Positions 6,855 through 15,173 of a stretch of 58,969 bases of DNA are shown piece by piece; positions within the stretch are counted from its first letter, which is position 1, and the number at the start of each line of letters is the position of its first letter. The stretch is taken from IMG/VR virus record IMGVR_UViG_3300032053_000085, positions 1 through 58,969 of that record. One strand, 5' to 3'. The translations under genes and the position numbers were made by a program. Below the pieces are notes generated by a model. It searched no databases and was not told the origin of the DNA. It saw only the letters and a list, made by a program, of their open reading frames with translations. The DNA is from a virus.

Positions 6855-8363
6855 TTGGACAGCCTAGCCCATCTAACCAGCACATCGCAATTTATCACGA
6901 ATCTATACGACCGTGCCATGGCAGGTATCCCCGTTCTCGATGGACGCGACGGGACCCGTAGCATCGATCGAGAATGCGGCCACCCAGACGTAGTCACATT
7001 TTCGGATTACATGCAAATGTATCGCCGTGGCGACGTTGCCAAGCGGGTGAACAATCTCGAACCGGACGAGTGCTGGAAAGACTACCCAGAAGTCTACGAA
7101 ACCGAAGAAGAACGGGAAACTCCTTTCGAGAAAGCCGTAGACAAGGTAATTACCCAGTCGCGGCTCTATAGCTACCTACATCGACTCGACCGAATCAGCG
7201 GAATCGGTCGATACGGCGTCTTATTCATCGGCTTAGATGACGGCAACGACTTCGATACGCCTGCCCCTGGATTCGAGGATGACGCTCCCGGTAGTACTCC
7301 GGGCACCGCTAGAATCCTATATTACAGAGTATTCGGCGAAGAATCGGCCCAAATACAAGAATTCGAGACCGATCGAACTAATCCCAGGTATGGCCAGCCT
7401 AAGTTCTATAACCTGATGTTCGAGGATTCGGTAGGCGACGGTCAGACGACCCTAACCCTGGCAAAAGTCCACTGGTCACGTATTGTCCACGTTGCAGACA
7501 ACTTGATTGAGTCTGAAATATTCGGTGCCCCTCGTATGGAAGACGTATTCAATCGTCTTCTGGACTTGCGTAAGGTCTCTGGTGGTTCGGCTGAAATGTT
7601 CTGGAAAGGCGGGTTTCCCGGCCTTTCCTTCGAAGTTGACCCGAAGCAAGGTGAATTTGACGCAGCTCAGCGTACTGAACTGCGTGAAGACGTAAAAGCC
7701 TACGCCGAAGGACTCCAACGCTACATTACGATGGTCGGAGTCTCGGTCAAGTCGCTCGCTCCGCAGATCAGCGATCCAACCAATTGTACTACGAACCTCC
7801 TGATCCTGATCGCGATTACCAAGGGGATGCCACAACAGTCCTTCATGGGCTCGCAACAAGGCCAGTTGGATAGTCCGCAGGATACGATCACTTGGCGAGA
7901 ACGTGTTATGCTCCGAAAGGAACGTCACGTATCCCCAAACATCATCCGGGTAACGCTTGACCGTATGATCCAATACGGCGTACTGCCCCAACCAACTGCC
8001 CAGCTTGACCAGCCGCTCCCGTACGTTATTCGTTGGGAAGCTATGGCACCGCTCAGCGAAGCTGAGCGTGCCCAATTTGCCAAGGATATGACTGAGGCCC
8101 TGGCTCGCTACGCGACAGCCGGTGCCGAATCAATCGTCCCGCTCGGCGAATGGCTTGGTAAGTTCTGCTTATTTACAGCACAACAAGTTAAAGCCGTAGA
8201 AAATGCTGAATCTACCCGCAAGTCGCTCGTCTTCGCGCAACTTGACGGCATGACCGGTTCCGCTGGCGGAAACGCCCCTAGCTCGATCCCGAAGGTTCCG
8301 GGCGGCGGCCAGAAGAAAGACCCAGGCAAAACTCCAACTAACAATGTACAGAAAGCCAAATAA
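6855..8363 (+). CDS. Portal protein (DUF1073 / phage portal 3 type)
   Basis: A 502-residue protein that forms the dodecameric ring through which DNA enters the head and to which the neck attaches. The sequence follows the DUF1073-type portal pattern: RGDVAKRVNNLEPDECWKD near 57-75, SRLYSYLHRLDRISGIGRYGVLFIGL, SRIVHVADNL, then MFWKGGFPGLSFEV and a helical wing and stem. Start is TTG at 6855 with CAGGAG eight bases upstream; no better ATG fits. The C-terminal 40 residues are Gly/Pro/Lys-rich. The Pfam family also includes anti-CBASS Acb1-like proteins, but the position after terminase favours portal. Confidence 0.88.
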   Translation: MDSLAHLTSTSQFITNLYDRAMAGIPVLDGRDGTRSIDRECGHPDVVTFSDYMQMYRRGDVAKRVNNLEPDECWKDYPEVYETEEERETPFEKAVDKVITQSRLYSYLHRLDRISGIGRYGVLFIGLDDGNDFDTPAPGFEDDAPGSTPGTARILYYRVFGEESAQIQEFETDRTNPRYGQPKFYNLMFEDSVGDGQTTLTLAKVHWSRIVHVADNLIESEIFGAPRMEDVFNRLLDLRKVSGGSAEMFWKGGFPGLSFEVDPKQGEFDAAQRTELREDVKAYAEGLQRYITMVGVSVKSLAPQISDPTNCTTNLLILIAITKGMPQQSFMGSQQGQLDSPQDTITWRERVMLRKERHVSPNIIRVTLDRMIQYGVLPQPTAQLDQPLPYVIRWEAMAPLSEAERAQFAKDMTEALARYATAGAESIVPLGEWLGKFCLFTAQQVKAVENAESTRKSLVFAQLDGMTGSAGGNAPSSIPKVPGGGQKKDPGKTPTNNVQKAK

Positions 8364-8365
8364 CC

Positions 8366-8716
8366 ATGGTACGAGATTATAACCACGACGCCGCGAAGTG
8401 TTTCGCAGACTCCCTACGCGACGGGCTTCTGAACGCCGCACAGGCGTATGCAGAAGCCGTTACCTCCGACGAGAACGCCGTAAATTACGGCGTCGCCCCG
8501 GACAAAGAGTACAATGATGTAGAATTAGCCGAACTAATCGAAGCTAATCTGAAGGGCATTGACGGGGGTAGGTGGGATATGACCAACGCGGTCTTCCTAC
8601 CAAAAGTCATCGGTGCTGTTCTTTATTGGCTAAACAAGGAACACGGGAACGACGATGGAAAAACTGGTAGCGAATCTTTCGAGCAAGGTGAGGCAGGAGA
8701 CCCTCCAGGGTCGTAA
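8366..8716 (+). CDS. Small head-region protein, unknown
   Basis: A 116-residue acidic protein. It starts two bases after the portal stop and overlaps the protease/scaffold gene by 62 bp in another frame. Its N-terminal 95 residues look like a normal folded helical protein (AAKCFADSLRDGLLNAAQAYAEAV, then a Glu-rich helix). The last 20, within the overlap, are Gly/Glu-rich. No family is recognised. It could be a head-assembly accessory by position. Confidence 0.65.
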   Translation: MVRDYNHDAAKCFADSLRDGLLNAAQAYAEAVTSDENAVNYGVAPDKEYNDVELAELIEANLKGIDGGRWDMTNAVFLPKVIGAVLYWLNKEHGNDDGKTGSESFEQGEAGDPPGS

Positions 8717-9983
8717 CTACCTAGTCGCTCCTATTTCTATGATGATGCCTGGAGTCTTCTCCGGGTCTGCTGGTCCCATCCTATATAAGGAACCGGACAT
8801 TAAGGCGTCTGTTACCGCCTGGAACGCGAAACCAATCACCATTGGGCACCCTGAGTTGCCCAATGGTGACAAAGTATCTGGATGCACGCCCGAATCTCTG
8901 GACCGTTTATCGGTCGGGATGATCTTCAACACCAAATACAATGCTCGCTCCAAAAAGTTACAAGCCGAAGCGTGGTTTGAAATCGATCGCTTCGCGCAAG
9001 TTGCCGGTGCGGACACGGTCCACACGGCCTTACTTGCGAATCAGAAGTTGGAAGTTAGCACAGGTCTTGTCGTCGAGGCGCTCGTAGCTAACGGAACCCA
9101 CGAAGGCAAGGATTTCGTTGCCACGGCAACGAATTACAAGCCCGATCACCTTGCCATCATTCTCGATGGGGAAGGTGCTTTCTCCCTTAAAGACGGTGCC
9201 GGGCTTCTCGTTAATAAGTCTACGAACCCAAAAGTACGTCCCGAACGCTCGATCAAGTTGGTCGGTAATGCGAAGTCACTTCTTGACCAAGTCGAGAACG
9301 TGACTGCGGCTATTCGCGCCAAGTACGAAGTCTGGTCACCAGATGGTCCTAATACATACGTGTATATCGAGGATATCACGTCATCTTACGTCATCTTCGA
9401 GTTGTACAACTCGAACGGCGACGAGCAGTACTATCAACAAAATTATGAAATTTCTGCTGGCGAAGTTACACTATTAGGAGAACTTATGCCAGTGACCAAA
9501 AAAGTCACCTACTCCGTTCAGAATAAGAAACAAGAAAACATGGAACGCAAAGAACTGATTTCTCGCCTTGGCGATTCGCACGCAGCCTTTATCACCAACA
9601 TGACCGACGAACAGTTCAAAGCAATCGAAGCGGTTGTTGCGAAGCCTGCCGAAGTCAAGGCCCCTGAAGTCTTGGTAGTCAATAGCTTAGACAAGCTTTT
9701 GACGCTAGCAGAGCCTGGCCTTGCCAATCAAGTCAAGGATGCGATGACTGCTGCTGAAGCCACCCGAACAGAATTGATTGACACCTTGGTGGCCAATCAA
9801 TCCCAATTTTCCAAAGAAGACCTCGCCTCGTTCTCCAGTACCATTCTCGGTAAGTTGGCCAAGGCGGTTGTTCCGGTACAAGCTCCAGCAAAGACCCCGG
9901 TCTATGCTGGTCAAGTTTTTGTAGGAAACGGCAAGGAAGTTGCTGTTACCGAAACCGGTTTCGCTCCACCTTCCACCCTCTAA
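8655..9983 (+). CDS. Capsid protease-scaffold fusion (DUF2213-like)
   Basis: A 442-residue protein. Residues ~1-190 match the DUF2213 pattern found beside phage capsid genes: an N-terminal VFSGSAGPILYKEPDIK.., PITIGHP, STGL and PDHLAIILDGEGAFSLKDGAG. DUF2213 proteins are thought to be prohead maturation proteases. Residues ~295-442 are Glu/Lys/Ala-rich helix (MERKELISRLGDSHAAF.., ATRTELIDTLVANQSQF) typical of scaffolds. An in-frame internal ATG at 9486 has its own AGGAG. The 13-bp-arm hairpin at 8836-8869 is in its coding sequence. It probably directs capsid assembly and then cleaves itself and the capsid. Confidence 0.75.
   Translation: MEKLVANLSSKVRQETLQGRNYLVAPISMMMPGVFSGSAGPILYKEPDIKASVTAWNAKPITIGHPELPNGDKVSGCTPESLDRLSVGMIFNTKYNARSKKLQAEAWFEIDRFAQVAGADTVHTALLANQKLEVSTGLVVEALVANGTHEGKDFVATATNYKPDHLAIILDGEGAFSLKDGAGLLVNKSTNPKVRPERSIKLVGNAKSLLDQVENVTAAIRAKYEVWSPDGPNTYVYIEDITSSYVIFELYNSNGDEQYYQQNYEISAGEVTLLGELMPVTKKVTYSVQNKKQENMERKELISRLGDSHAAFITNMTDEQFKAIEAVVAKPAEVKAPEVLVVNSLDKLLTLAEPGLANQVKDAMTAAEATRTELIDTLVANQSQFSKEDLASFSSTILGKLAKAVVPVQAPAKTPVYAGQVFVGNGKEVAVTETGFAPPSTL
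9486..9983 (+). CDS. Possible nested scaffold from internal start
   Basis: In-frame ATG at 9486 (MPVTKKVTYSV...) is preceded by TTAGGAGAACTT, a good ribosome site at normal spacing, inside the protease-scaffold gene. The 165-residue product would be the helical scaffold part alone, as with the nested scaffold gene Nu3 of phage lambda. The DNA shows the site; use of it is inferred. Confidence 0.4.
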   Translation: MPVTKKVTYSVQNKKQENMERKELISRLGDSHAAFITNMTDEQFKAIEAVVAKPAEVKAPEVLVVNSLDKLLTLAEPGLANQVKDAMTAAEATRTELIDTLVANQSQFSKEDLASFSSTILGKLAKAVVPVQAPAKTPVYAGQVFVGNGKEVAVTETGFAPPSTL

Positions 9984-10011
9984 TTCACGAAGCTGAAAGA
10001 CCCAGAGAACT

Positions 10012-10464
10012 ATGACAACCGCATTAGCACGTAAGATTGCAAAAGACACTTTCGAAGGACCACGAGTCGAGCGAACCATCGCAACTGGCCAGACTCTCAA
10101 GCCCGGTCACATGGTAATTATCAATTCGTCCGGTCAGTACACCGTCCAGGCTACGTCTGGCGGCGGTGACGCTCCCCAACTGATGCTTGAAGACAAGTGG
10201 CAAGGGGACGCTACCGCAGGCGGTGGTGTCGATAAGGCGTACACAGCAGGTAATACTGCTGAGGCCGAATATCCTCCAAAGGGATCGCTTCGATATGTTC
10301 GGGTGGCTACAGGCCAGACGATCGTCGTTGGCGACCAGTTGATTTTCAATGGTGCCGGTGCCTTGATTAAAACCACAGGCACACCTGTTCGAATCATCGC
10401 AACCTCCGAGGAAGCTATCACTACGGCGTCCGAACAACTCGTACTCGTCCGTATCGCTTCCTAA
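10012..10464 (+). CDS. Head decoration-like protein
   Basis: A 150-residue, Gly/Thr/Val-rich beta protein between scaffold and major capsid gene, the usual place for a capsid decoration or stabilisation protein. Segments such as TIATGQTLKPGHMVIINSSGQYTV, ATGQTIVVGDQLIFNGAGALI and VLVRIAS suggest a small beta-barrel that trimerises on the capsid surface. No signal peptide. Assignment rests on position and fold-like composition, not on a specific motif. Confidence 0.55.
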   Translation: MTTALARKIAKDTFEGPRVERTIATGQTLKPGHMVIINSSGQYTVQATSGGGDAPQLMLEDKWQGDATAGGGVDKAYTAGNTAEAEYPPKGSLRYVRVATGQTIVVGDQLIFNGAGALIKTTGTPVRIIATSEEAITTASEQLVLVRIAS

Positions 10465-10493
10465 GACCTTAGAAAGAACCAGCAGAAACTAAA

Positions 10494-11597
10494 ATGGATA
10501 ACGTACAAATTCAAAGCGAACAAGCAGTAGTCGGTTCCGGTTCTATCGGTAGCCGCCTTCTAGCACACGGCGGAAACTACGACGCTTTGCGTCCATTCGT
10601 AGGTTCTGACGGTCGATCGTATATTTCCGTCGCGAACGGAAAGTTCAAGGAAGACGGCTCGCCCGTCTACGAAGCCCGAGTTGTCCACAATGCGGGCGCT
10701 GTTCTCTCGAAGAACGAATGGCAGTACCTTGATAATGTGTTGGTGAAAGTCGCCAAGCCCCGCCTCAAGTTGGTAAACTTGATGCGAGCAGGCGGAATGG
10801 CCCGAACCTTCCCACAGGCGTACAACCACTCGGTCTACCAATACGAACGAATCACCGACGTCGATGCGGCTTCGATCTCCATGTCGCCTAAGTCTCGCGG
10901 GACTAACGACCGTGCGGCTGTCGATATCGTCAACATGCCGTTGCCGATCATCCACAAGGAATTTAGTTTCGAGGCTCGCGAAATCGCGATCTCCCGAAAC
11001 AACGGACAGCCTTTGTCCACAGTGAACTTGGAGTTGGGTGCCGCTAGGGTAGCCGACGCCATCGAGTCTCTGGTTCTTGGAACCTGGGGAAGCTACACCT
11101 ACGGCGGCGGCGTCCTCTACGGTCTAACCAACTTCCCGAGCCGAACGACTGGCGGGTTCTTGAATCCTACCGTTAGCGGTTGGACTCCATTCATGCTCTA
11201 CAACTCTGTCATCAAGATGATGCAAGATGCGTTGGCCGTGAATCAGTTCGGTCCTTTCGACTTGTACTACAGCACTGGTTTGATGCAGTACATGCTTCGA
11301 ATGATGACTGATCAGTACGGATCGGGCTCGTTGCTCAAGAATATCAAGGAAATCCCGAACTTGGTCAATGTCGAAATGCTCGACTTCTTGACCGGTAACC
11401 AACTGTTGCTCGTACAACGAAACCCAGCTACGGCTTCGGTTCTCGTCGGCATGGACATGAAGTTGGTACAGTGGGTGTCCGACGGCGGCGAAACGGAAAA
11501 CTTCCGAATCATGGCGATGATCCTCCCATTGATTCAAACGGACGCTTCCAGCCAATGTGGCATCATCCACTATAGTGGAAATGCGACCACCGTCTAA
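10494..11597 (+). CDS. Major capsid protein (HK97 fold, inferred)
   Basis: A 367-residue protein, followed by a strong terminator, in the capsid position after scaffold and decoration genes. Features of an HK97-type capsid include a basic N-arm region, a helical spine region (ELGAARVADAIESLVLGTW), GLTNFPSRTTGGFLNP and an A-domain-like C-terminal beta part (VLVGMDMKLVQWVSDGG). The codon use is strongly biased and regular (cga, gtc, aag), in keeping with high expression. No delta domain for protease cleavage is obvious at the N-terminus. Confidence 0.85.
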   Translation: MDNVQIQSEQAVVGSGSIGSRLLAHGGNYDALRPFVGSDGRSYISVANGKFKEDGSPVYEARVVHNAGAVLSKNEWQYLDNVLVKVAKPRLKLVNLMRAGGMARTFPQAYNHSVYQYERITDVDAASISMSPKSRGTNDRAAVDIVNMPLPIIHKEFSFEAREIAISRNNGQPLSTVNLELGAARVADAIESLVLGTWGSYTYGGGVLYGLTNFPSRTTGGFLNPTVSGWTPFMLYNSVIKMMQDALAVNQFGPFDLYYSTGLMQYMLRMMTDQYGSGSLLKNIKEIPNLVNVEMLDFLTGNQLLLVQRNPATASVLVGMDMKLVQWVSDGGETENFRIMAMILPLIQTDASSQCGIIHYSGNATTV

Positions 11598-11623
11598 TTT
11601 CGGCGGTAGAATAGAAATCTCCT

Positions 11624-11651
11624 AAGCACCCGCAGTTGCGGGTGCTTTTTT
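11624..11651 (+). terminator. Terminator after the capsid gene
   Basis: AAGCACCCGC agt tGCGGGTGCTT followed by a T-run is a textbook intrinsic terminator 27 bp after the capsid stop. It would give the head genes a higher transcript level than the neck and tail genes. Confidence 0.88.
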
Positions 11652-11676
11652 GTGTCCTTAGAAAAACGAGTGTATC

Positions 11677-11889
11677 GTGGCAAAAAGTAAAGTAACTGCA
11701 GGCGAAGTAGAAGTCGATGGTGCCGCAACTGCCGCAGTATCGGAACCAGTGGCGAAAGCATTCCGATTTGAAGTCCTCGCAGGCGTCCATTACGTGGGCG
11801 ATGTGCCCTACGGAAAAGACTCCGTAGTAGCATCTGATGACGACCTTGTGGCAATCTCCGGCAATACTAAGTTCCGTCGGCTAGAATAA
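11677..11889 (+). CDS. Small protein after capsid, unknown
   Basis: A 70-residue acidic protein with a GTG start at 11677 (GTGGCAAAAAGT). The C-terminal half (FRFEVLAGVHYVGDVPYGKDSVVASDDDLVAIS) has the short beta pattern of small phage head proteins that set out a limit or threshold-like loop, but I cannot name a family. Likely a minor head or connector component by position. Confidence 0.6.
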   Translation: MAKSKVTAGEVEVDGAATAAVSEPVAKAFRFEVLAGVHYVGDVPYGKDSVVASDDDLVAISGNTKFRRLE

Positions 11890-11896
11890 AAGCACT

Positions 11897-12178
11897 ATGG
11901 GAATCTTCAAGAAAAAACTGAATAACAAACTCAAATTGCTCGCAGTCCAAGTGGCCCGCGAGCATTTTGCCGCTGCGGGCGGAAATAAGGTAGAGTTCGA
12001 GCGACTCGTTCGCGGAGACTCGCGAGTCGCGATGATCGACCCTATGTTGATTATCCTGTTCATTAAGATTGCGTATCAGGTATTCGAGTACTTCCGCAAT
12101 CGGCCAGTAAATGGTGCCAGCACAGCCGTCGAAACCGACGTGGAAATCTACACAAATTCGTTAAGGTACGAGGAATAA
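11897..12178 (+). CDS. Small membrane-associated protein, unknown
   Basis: A 93-residue protein with a basic N-terminus (MGIFKKKLNNKLKLL) and a hydrophobic stretch (IDPMLIILFIKIAYQVFEYF, about 47-66) that could be one membrane segment. Starts eight bases after the preceding stop and ends one base before the next start, so it is coupled to the next membrane protein. Confidence 0.6.
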   Translation: MGIFKKKLNNKLKLLAVQVAREHFAAAGGNKVEFERLVRGDSRVAMIDPMLIILFIKIAYQVFEYFRNRPVNGASTAVETDVEIYTNSLRYEE

Positions 12179-12179
12179 A

Positions 12180-12497
12180 ATGGACCTGTCGAGCATTATT
12201 ACTATCATCGGCACCCTGATCGGCGGGTCAGGCGGCATTTGGCTGATCTGGACGTTCGTCAAGGGCAAGCTCCCGGCCAATCCTACGCGAGATAAAGTCA
12301 TCGAAGATATTCTTCGGCAGATCAATCGGCAGACTGTTCCGGCTGAAGGTCCATCGGTTCCCGATCGACCTACCGCTCTGCAATACTGCGAAGCAGTATT
12401 GCGGTATCTGGAAAAGAGTGAGACCAAGGCTGGCGTTGACGCCATGGTCAAAGTTATCTCCGAGATCGCAAATCCAAGCAAAGCAGCCAAGGAATAA
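12180..12497 (+). CDS. Single-pass membrane protein, unknown
   Basis: A 105-residue protein with one N-terminal hydrophobic segment (IITIIGTLIGGSGGIWLIWTFV, about 6-27) and a charged helical tail. With its neighbours at 11897 and 12504 it forms a run of small putative membrane proteins in the late operon. Holin, or part of a lysis cassette, is possible but unsupported by a motif. A 10-bp-arm hairpin (12380-12402) is embedded. Confidence 0.6.
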   Translation: MDLSSIITIIGTLIGGSGGIWLIWTFVKGKLPANPTRDKVIEDILRQINRQTVPAEGPSVPDRPTALQYCEAVLRYLEKSETKAGVDAMVKVISEIANPSKAAKE

Positions 12498-12503
12498 TCC
12501 CAA

Positions 12504-12893
12504 GTGGATAAACCATACGGACCAATTGCTGCCCTCGTTCTCGGGGGCATTTTGCTTGTGGGAGCGGGGCAGATGCCAAAGGCTGGCCCGGCACCCTCTG
12601 TAGCCTCCAATTTGGTGGGTACAACGCTCTTTTGCGTCACGGAGAAGTCTACGCCGTCCATTAACGAAACTATCGCCATACGCGATGCTAGGGCCTTCTG
12701 CGAGGCTAATAAGTTTGCCGGATTCCTTTACTTGGACGACGACGATCCGTCGATTCGACCGATGATCGTCGTGGGTGAGATCAAGAATATCCAGTCGCCT
12801 TTCCTGGCAGCCGGTAAAATAGAAAACGGCAAAGTCATCAAACTCGAACGTATCCGCAAGTGGGATACGGGATTATCGGACATACTCAAGTGA
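12504..12893 (+). CDS. Putative exported protein, unknown
   Basis: A 129-residue protein with a GTG start at 12504. The N-terminus (IAALVLGGILLVGAGQMP) looks like a signal anchor or cleavable signal sequence. The remainder has two Cys (CVTEKS.., FCEANKF) and beta-rich segments. The stop overlaps the next gene's putative GTG (GTGA), suggesting translational coupling to the protease. Confidence 0.6.
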   Translation: MDKPYGPIAALVLGGILLVGAGQMPKAGPAPSVASNLVGTTLFCVTEKSTPSINETIAIRDARAFCEANKFAGFLYLDDDDPSIRPMIVVGEIKNIQSPFLAAGKIENGKVIKLERIRKWDTGLSDILK

Positions 12894-13795
12894 TCGACAT
12901 GGAACGATTCATACTATCGGACGGAACCGAAGTCGGAACTGGACTTCAGCTACCTGACGCAGATTCTATTCGCGTATCGGCGGCTATGCCCATGTACGAC
13001 CCGAATCAGATTCTAGACCCTAAAGACATGGAAAAGTCCCTAGGCGGCGATAAGTACAAGACTTTTCGCCGACTACGCCAGCCTTTCGTTATCAACCAAG
13101 GCAGCCTCGGTAGCTGTAATGCCGCAGCTACGGTTGCGTGCTACCTAAATCGTCGATCGCTGGACGGTATGTCCTTCACGGCCCTATCCGTCAATCACCT
13201 ATATTCCAACATCAACGGCGGCCAGGACCAAGGCTCGCAGTTAGTCCACGGACTAACTGCTTCCGCAGAAAAAGGCGTCTCCCCGGTCGAAGTCCGAGTA
13301 AACGGGACGCTGACTAAGTTTCCGCTTAACGTCTACAACCGACGCCAAGTCAACTCTGCCCTCCTAAAGGCAGCAGACGAAGCGGCCAAAACATACGAAT
13401 CATTCGAAGCTTTTCGTGTTCCCACGACAAGCTACCAAGATTTTAAGATGACCATTGCCTCTGCTCTCGCTAGCGACCAGCAGTTGGTGATCGCATTGCA
13501 CGTAGGCAATGCGTTCATGAACCTCCGCAACGGTTACATCCAACAAGGAAACGGTGCCGGTAACCATGCTCTGTGCGTACACAGCGGTAAATGGGTAGGC
13601 GGTGAAGACCTTGTGCATCCAGATATTCAAAACTCCTGGGGACCGACGGTCAACCCGCTACTTGGACCTGTAAAGAGCCAAGGATGGGGAGATCAAGGCT
13701 TCGGGTTAATCACGATGAGCAGCCTGTGGCAATGTGCCAAATACCACGTATTCTGGGTATTCCCCGGAAACCGCTTAATCCCAGGTGCACGATGA
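12890..13795 (+). CDS. Papain-like cysteine protease (C1 family type)
   Basis: About 301 residues. The active-site arrangement of papain-type peptidases is visible: Gln and catalytic Cys in NQGSLGSCNAAA (about 71-81), catalytic His in GAGNHALCVHSGKW, and Asn in DIQNSWGP; a GWGDQGFGLI strand follows as in C1A enzymes. No pro-domain or signal peptide is obvious, so it may act in the cytoplasm or the virion. I start at GTG 12890, which overlaps the upstream stop; ATG 12899 is an alternative. The next gene starts within its stop codon. Possible roles are virion protein processing, host protein attack or lysis; the context does not decide. Confidence 0.85.
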   Translation: MIDMERFILSDGTEVGTGLQLPDADSIRVSAAMPMYDPNQILDPKDMEKSLGGDKYKTFRRLRQPFVINQGSLGSCNAAATVACYLNRRSLDGMSFTALSVNHLYSNINGGQDQGSQLVHGLTASAEKGVSPVEVRVNGTLTKFPLNVYNRRQVNSALLKAADEAAKTYESFEAFRVPTTSYQDFKMTIASALASDQQLVIALHVGNAFMNLRNGYIQQGNGAGNHALCVHSGKWVGGEDLVHPDIQNSWGPTVNPLLGPVKSQGWGDQGFGLITMSSLWQCAKYHVFWVFPGNRLIPGAR

Positions 13796-14439
13796 AATAC
13801 CTAAGTTTGATTTGCCTGCTTTTTGTAGCAGGATGCAACATAATCCCCAAGGCCGACGAGTCGATCATATTGCCAGAACCGGTAATTATCGACAAAGTCG
13901 ATCAAGTACCGTCTAAGCCGGTGCCCATGCCTGCACCGAAACAGGACAAACCGTCTGTTTTAGAACCGGAACAGCCGGTAAAAGTAGCGACAGTACCTAC
14001 CACCAAGGCAAACACAAAACACTGGTCGTATCCAGGATCAACGTCAGACGATGCTAATCGATCCAAACTACGTGTGCATCTAGCGGGAAAGCCGCATTAC
14101 TTATCTACTGAAGGTATGTCAGCAGTCCAGGTACTCGATCTACACGATGCTTTACATATCGCAGAACAGAACGGAACAGCCAGTACCACAGTAACGAGTA
14201 CAGTAACTAAAACGGCACCCGTTGTTCGTAGCACAGTGCAGCAGTATACGATCGCCAGTTGCGGTATCTGTAAATCTGATATGCGTGACGTCTTACCTAA
14301 CTGGACGCGACAAGGCTGGACAGTACTAGAACCGATCGACGAATCCGCGAATCCTCGCGGATTCTACCCGCGATACGAAATCCGTGGAGCAGATGGCTCA
14401 TTTCGGACCCACGTTGGAACACTAAAAAACTGGAAGTAA
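13792..14439 (+). CDS. Lipoprotein with C-terminal thioredoxin-like CxxC domain
   Basis: 215 residues. The start ATG overlaps the protease stop (ATGA). The N-terminus MKYLSLICLLFVAGCN is a lipoprotein signal with lipobox FVAGC, so the mature protein should be anchored at a membrane. A Pro-rich linker (about 22-70) leads to a middle domain with LHIAEQNG, and the C-terminus carries YTIASCGICKSDM, a CxxC redox motif, followed by a short thioredoxin-like tail (YEIRGADGS). Membrane-bound redox lipoproteins are rare in phage late operons. Linked to the papain-like protease, it may act on envelope disulphides or on superinfection; inference only. Confidence 0.75.
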   Translation: MKYLSLICLLFVAGCNIIPKADESIILPEPVIIDKVDQVPSKPVPMPAPKQDKPSVLEPEQPVKVATVPTTKANTKHWSYPGSTSDDANRSKLRVHLAGKPHYLSTEGMSAVQVLDLHDALHIAEQNGTASTTVTSTVTKTAPVVRSTVQQYTIASCGICKSDMRDVLPNWTRQGWTVLEPIDESANPRGFYPRYEIRGADGSFRTHVGTLKNWK

Positions 14440-14442
14440 GTA

Positions 14443-14829
14443 ATGGCAAGAACTACTGACGATCGGGTCGCACTGTTAATCCAGTACGACCGTACGTTTA
14501 TTACCGATCTTCAGCCGTTTATCGATGATGCTAGTCTCATCATCGATAACGTGGTAGCTATTGCGCCCTTACCGACCGATGCCCTCTTAGAACTCGTCGA
14601 GCGGTATCTTGCCGCCCACTTGGTTATGGTGACATCAGGCCAGGTTTCTATGGAAAAAGTCCGCTCCTTGCAAGTCCAATACGGAACTTTGCTGGACAAA
14701 GGCTTCGCCATCACACACTGGGGAACCACTGCCATGATGCTCGATACCACGGGCAGGCTGGCAGCTTTCAACACCCGCCTGATGCAAGGCGGCATAGGCA
14801 AGCAATTCTTCTGGGCCGGGACTGCATAA
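14443..14829 (+). CDS. Head-tail connector protein (gp6/DUF4054-like)
   Basis: A 128-residue mostly helical protein with the layout of head-tail adaptor proteins that dock on the portal: PFIDDASLIIDNV then LLELVERYLAAHLVMV and a long amphipathic stretch. It is followed at once by the head-closure candidate (stop and start overlap), the normal neck gene order. Confidence 0.65.
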   Translation: MARTTDDRVALLIQYDRTFITDLQPFIDDASLIIDNVVAIAPLPTDALLELVERYLAAHLVMVTSGQVSMEKVRSLQVQYGTLLDKGFAITHWGTTAMMLDTTGRLAAFNTRLMQGGIGKQFFWAGTA

Positions 14830-15173
14830 TGGGTATCATTACCAAAGCACAGAAACAAACCCTAGTCTACTGGCCGTATACCGGTGCCGATCTGTACGGG
14901 CAGCCGACTTACGGCACGCCCGTACAGATGACCTGCCGCTGGGACGATATGCTCAAGCAAGTCTACCAAATCGACGGCTCTCCAGTCTTCAGCAAAATCG
15001 AACTAATCACCCGGAAACGGCTAGAGCCCAAGGGTCTAGTCTGGAAAGGCGTCTTAGCCAAGTTCACGGCCACACTACGCCCAGACAACAGTACCGGCGT
15101 CCACGAAATCATTGCTGTATCCTCTACTCCGAATTTACGCAACACTGAAACCCTTTACGAGGCTTGGGCATAA
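14829..15173 (+). CDS. Head-closure / neck protein
   Basis: A 114-residue beta-rich protein (MTCRWDDMLKQVYQIDG, KIELITRKRLEPKGLVW, GVHEIIAVSSTPNLR). Such short beta-barrel stoppers follow the connector in siphophage neck modules. Called by position and size. Confidence 0.55.
   Translation: MGIITKAQKQTLVYWPYTGADLYGQPTYGTPVQMTCRWDDMLKQVYQIDGSPVFSKIELITRKRLEPKGLVWKGVLAKFTATLRPDNSTGVHEIIAVSSTPNLRNTETLYEAWA

Noticed and set aside
7476-8075. 199-codon minus-strand open frame within portal
   Set aside because: Pure antisense shadow of a well-supported gene, no ribosome site and no domain.
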